A stretch of DNA of 64,000 nt, from contig NC_092200.1 of assembly GCF_043641665.1 (NCBI RefSeq), forward strand, positions 9,369,694 to 9,433,693. Reading direction: 5' to 3'. Both the position numbers and the translations under genes were made by a program. This document shows, in pieces, positions 61,091-64,000 of this stretch; positions within the stretch are counted from its first letter, which is position 1; every line of letters begins with the position of its first letter. Source of the stretch: Enoplosus armatus (Eukaryota; Chordata; Actinopteri; Centrarchiformes; Enoplosidae). The notes beneath the pieces are model-generated. The model was given only the letters and a program-made list of their open reading frames with translations. It was not told the origin of the DNA and made no database searches.

Positions 61091-61370
61091 CCCCGCCTCC
61101 TCCATTCGCAACACCGCTATCGAGCTGGGGAGTCTCCCTGTCACTCTTTCCGTTTGAGAGACGCGATTGGTTGATGTGAACGCCCATCATGTATTAAAGC
61201 CCCTGCTTGGAGATTTGATTGGTGGATGTCGCCGGTGGGCGCGACCCCGTCCTCAAAGGATTGTTCCCCGGAGTGGCCAGACGGGCTGGGGGACACGGGA
61301 TGGAAGAGCTAATATGAGTACCTAACGGGACATGCGGACGGGCTGATTCCTTCTAATATTTCAAGTGCTG
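61091..61370 (+). promoter_or_regulatory. wasf3: Putative wasf3 promoter and non-coding first exon
   Basis: GC- and CpG-rich block with a GC box (CCCCGCCTCC, 61091-61100) and two CCAAT-type ATTGG elements (61165-61170 and 61217-61222), followed by GC-rich sequence and a GTGAGG splice donor at 61371. In human, WASF3 lies directly downstream of CDK8 on the same strand and has a non-coding first exon. No WASF3 coding sequence occurs in the window, so the assignment rests on position alone. Confidence 0.4.
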
Positions 61371-64000
61371 GTGAGGGCCTTATGATACTTTTTACAACGA
61401 TTAATAATGTCTTTTGTCTAAAAGGGGAAATCTGTGTGGCTATTTCTGTTGACCGTAGTCTCATTTGTCCAAACTAAGAACTCGACCACTGGACATAAGC
61501 TAGCTAACCAAGTGGTCAGTTGGAGCGGACCCCCAGTAGAGGATAATAAACGTACTCTTCGTAGCCGAAACCTGCCTAAAACATTGTATATTTTTTCCGC
61601 TTCTGGGTAACTTTGACCAGATAATTGATGATGGTTGTACACCGGCGTGTTAATCAGTCTGTGAGGCACCGAGACATAAAACGGCTGGTTAAATTTAAGA
61701 TTAAAACTGGCAGAAATTCACGGGGGTAGATGAACAGATGTGGGTCAGTCCATCAGTAACGGGAAGCGACGGTGCGGAACAGTGATTGATCGCGGTTGCC
61801 ATTAGTTCACGCCGGTGTGTATGTGTGTGCGTTTCTTCCAGTGTGCGTGTCCGTGCGTGTATCAGCCTGTGGGGAAGAGAGAAAGGGAGTGTGTGTGTGG
61901 ATGAATTGGGAATTTTAAGGCATGAAACATCAAAATAGTGCATTGTAATAACTTTACCATGAAATACATGTGACAATATTTACAATTAGTCGATGTGAAA
62001 TCCAAATAAGGTGTTAATTAAATATAAATGCTGGCCAATATTATAGTGACAGTTTATCTTATATTCATAGCAAATTTATTTCCAATATATAGGGCTGCAT
62101 CTATTTTCTATCAATCAATAAATAGACCACATTTTAGATTAATTGATTATTTTGTAATCTTAATCTATAAAATGGAAAAATTAACACAAAACAAATGCAA
62201 AACATGGAACTCAAGGTGGAGAAATGCTTAGAGTTGCCATTGCTTAATCTGACCACCAGCAAAAACAACTTTGAACATTCAATTTACCAAATTGTTAATC
62301 AATGAATTGATCAACAAAATGAATCTGATATGATTGAAGATATGTATTAATTTTAGATACCAATATACATCACAATATGGCAAAAGTATTGAAAATCACA
62401 TATTACATAGTAATTAGATTGATGTTCAAAACAATCAACCAAACTCTTCTTCTGTGTAAAATGACCACTTGAGTCACAAATTGTGTTACTCTCTAATTGC
62501 AGTTTGCTCTGAATTATCAATTTGGACAATTTGGAGATTATATCATCATGTTATGATCTAGCTAAAAGTCACTAAATTATGTTATTGAATTATCGCCCAG
62601 CCCTGACAGATATTCTGTCTTTTTAGCTACAAAAAAGAAGGGTAAAGTTGTGGCTAAGCTCCCTGGCGTACTCTGTATCCAGTTTAGGATTCACTATTCA
62701 GGAGATACTTTTACCCAGATTTCCTCACAGGCACAGTCCCATGAATAATGTTGGGACAAGGAGACATTCCTGGACGAGCGCAGTGTCACAGCAGAAATGT
62801 TTTACGTCATATTTAGGGCAGTGTGACCTGACGTAATCCAGCCTGCATTATTCATAACATCAGAACAAGCAAAACAGCCTGCAACACAAGAAGCTGTACT
62901 CAAATCATAAATTGATAATGACTCCCCTTTCAGATCTTAATGGAGTTCTCACAGCTGTAGTAAAGGCCTCTCCTATCTGTGTGTGCGTTGGCGTAGACAT
63001 GTGGGCATCTTGCAGGAGTCACAGGGGAAGAGTGTTTCACCCTGAATGCAGCCTGAATGTCACCCCACTGACGATCAAAGACATTTTAATGCTAATGGCA
63101 CTGTTAACATGCTGCTAATGGGACATTTGAGAGGCAACCTGGTGTGTTTGTACATGTTTGTATGCCTGAATGCTTAAGTATGCATGTTGGGTTGTAATAA
63201 ATTTAGCATCCCAACACATGACAAAAAAGAGGAGTGAGAAACACTAAGCATGAGAGTGAGAATTCATTTTTGAATGCATAAGCTAATGCGTTCTTCCATG
63301 GTGTTGTGGGTGAGATTGGCTTATGCTCAGGCGTTACTCTCCCTTTCTTGCCCATGCCTTTCTCCCCAAGTGAGTGGAGGATGAAGGAGGAGCACTCGCT
63401 TGCTCCGCTTTCATTGCAAGAGTACAGGGGGCCTTAAAGAAGGTCGAAGAGGAGGAGGAGGGGGAGGATGCATGGGAGAGCTAGTGCTGTTGCCGTGTGA
63501 ACGGAGCTCTATTGTCCCGGGAACCTTTCAGTGGCTTCCCCGAGGTCCCTGTTCATACCCCTCCCCCCACCCAATACACTCTTTCTCCCTCACACAAACA
63601 CATAAACACACACACATACTTTGTCCACCCCTTAATGTTACACACAACCTTTTCTCCCTTTCTCACACACTGTCTCTTTTCTGTCACACACTCTTATCCC
63701 ACTTGGTGTCACCCTCATGCACCCGTCTCTGCCTCCACTTTCTCCCTCGTTTCTCACAAGCAGACAAGGCCTGTCCCTCCTCCCTCCTCCTGCCTCCCCC
63801 CAGTCGCTCATTATTTCGCCTCATTGATGTGATTGTCATGCCAGCCAGACAGTAAAAGCAGAAACATGCAATCTTCTCATTTGCATCACCTCCTTTCTGT
63901 TCTATGCTACAAGAAGCACAGTGTTTCCTAAATGTTTATGCAGACTGCTAAATCCCTAAGAGAAGCGTTTGCTCCAAACCAGACCTTATTGACTGTATTC
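61371..64000 (+). other. Putative first intron of wasf3, no coding sequence seen
   Basis: AT-rich sequence with a probable MITE-like fragment around 62085-62330 (AGGGCTGCATCTATTTTC, then GATTAATTGATTATTTTG) and CT/CA-rich tracts near 63585-63720. No recognisable exon. Confidence 0.45.

Noticed and set aside
61418..61669. 83-codon minus-strand open frame in the putative wasf3 intron
   Set aside because: No family resemblance, and it lies just downstream of the proposed donor in non-coding sequence.
63400..63855. 151-codon plus-strand open frame near the right edge
   Set aside because: Composition is driven by CT/CA-rich tracts, with no recognisable domain or splice support.

Overview
This is a window of vertebrate nuclear DNA, most probably from a teleost fish. 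The genes are split into many short exons with GT/AG introns. The introns carry very frequent (CA)n/(GT)n microsatellites, Tc1-like transposons, an L2-type LINE and several dispersed repeats of the kind common in fish. The gene set (atp8a2, rnf6, cdk8 and a probable wasf3 promoter) matches the human 13q12 neighbourhood.

Layout. Positions 1-39391, minus strand: atp8a2, a P4-ATPase phospholipid flippase. I reconstructed 30 coding exons that join in one frame for 2985 nt (995 codons). The last exons, covering the membrane segments after M7 and the C-terminal tail, lie beyond the left edge. Positions 39392-41240: the atp8a2 promoter region and a short intergenic stretch. Positions 41243-46970, minus strand: rnf6, a RING-H2 E3 ligase, with three coding exons (706 or 720 aa depending on which of two in-frame donors is used), a long 3'UTR and a probable non-coding first exon. 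Positions 46970-48200: the divergent rnf6/cdk8 promoter interval. Positions 48200-59950, plus strand: cdk8, the Mediator kinase, complete in 13 coding exons (464 aa) with 3'UTR and poly(A) signal. Its introns host a 5'-truncated LINE with an intact reverse-transcriptase frame, a second decayed LINE 3' end and a Tc1-like composite. Positions 61090-61370: a GC-rich, CCAAT-containing region ending in a splice donor, probably the promoter and non-coding first exon of wasf3. The rest of the window would be its first intron.

The genes have unrelated functions. Atp8a2 moves phosphatidylserine and phosphatidylethanolamine across membranes, Rnf6 ubiquitinates proteins, and Cdk8 phosphorylates transcription factors and RNA polymerase II within Mediator. 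Their proximity is conserved synteny, not an operon. I found no evidence of a new molecular system. The most interesting items are microsatellites lying directly against splice sites of atp8a2, a cluster of three CRX/OTX-type TAATCC motifs in its first intron, an 8-bp-duplicated hAT-type MITE, a nested Tc1 structure, and a gene orientation that differs from human.
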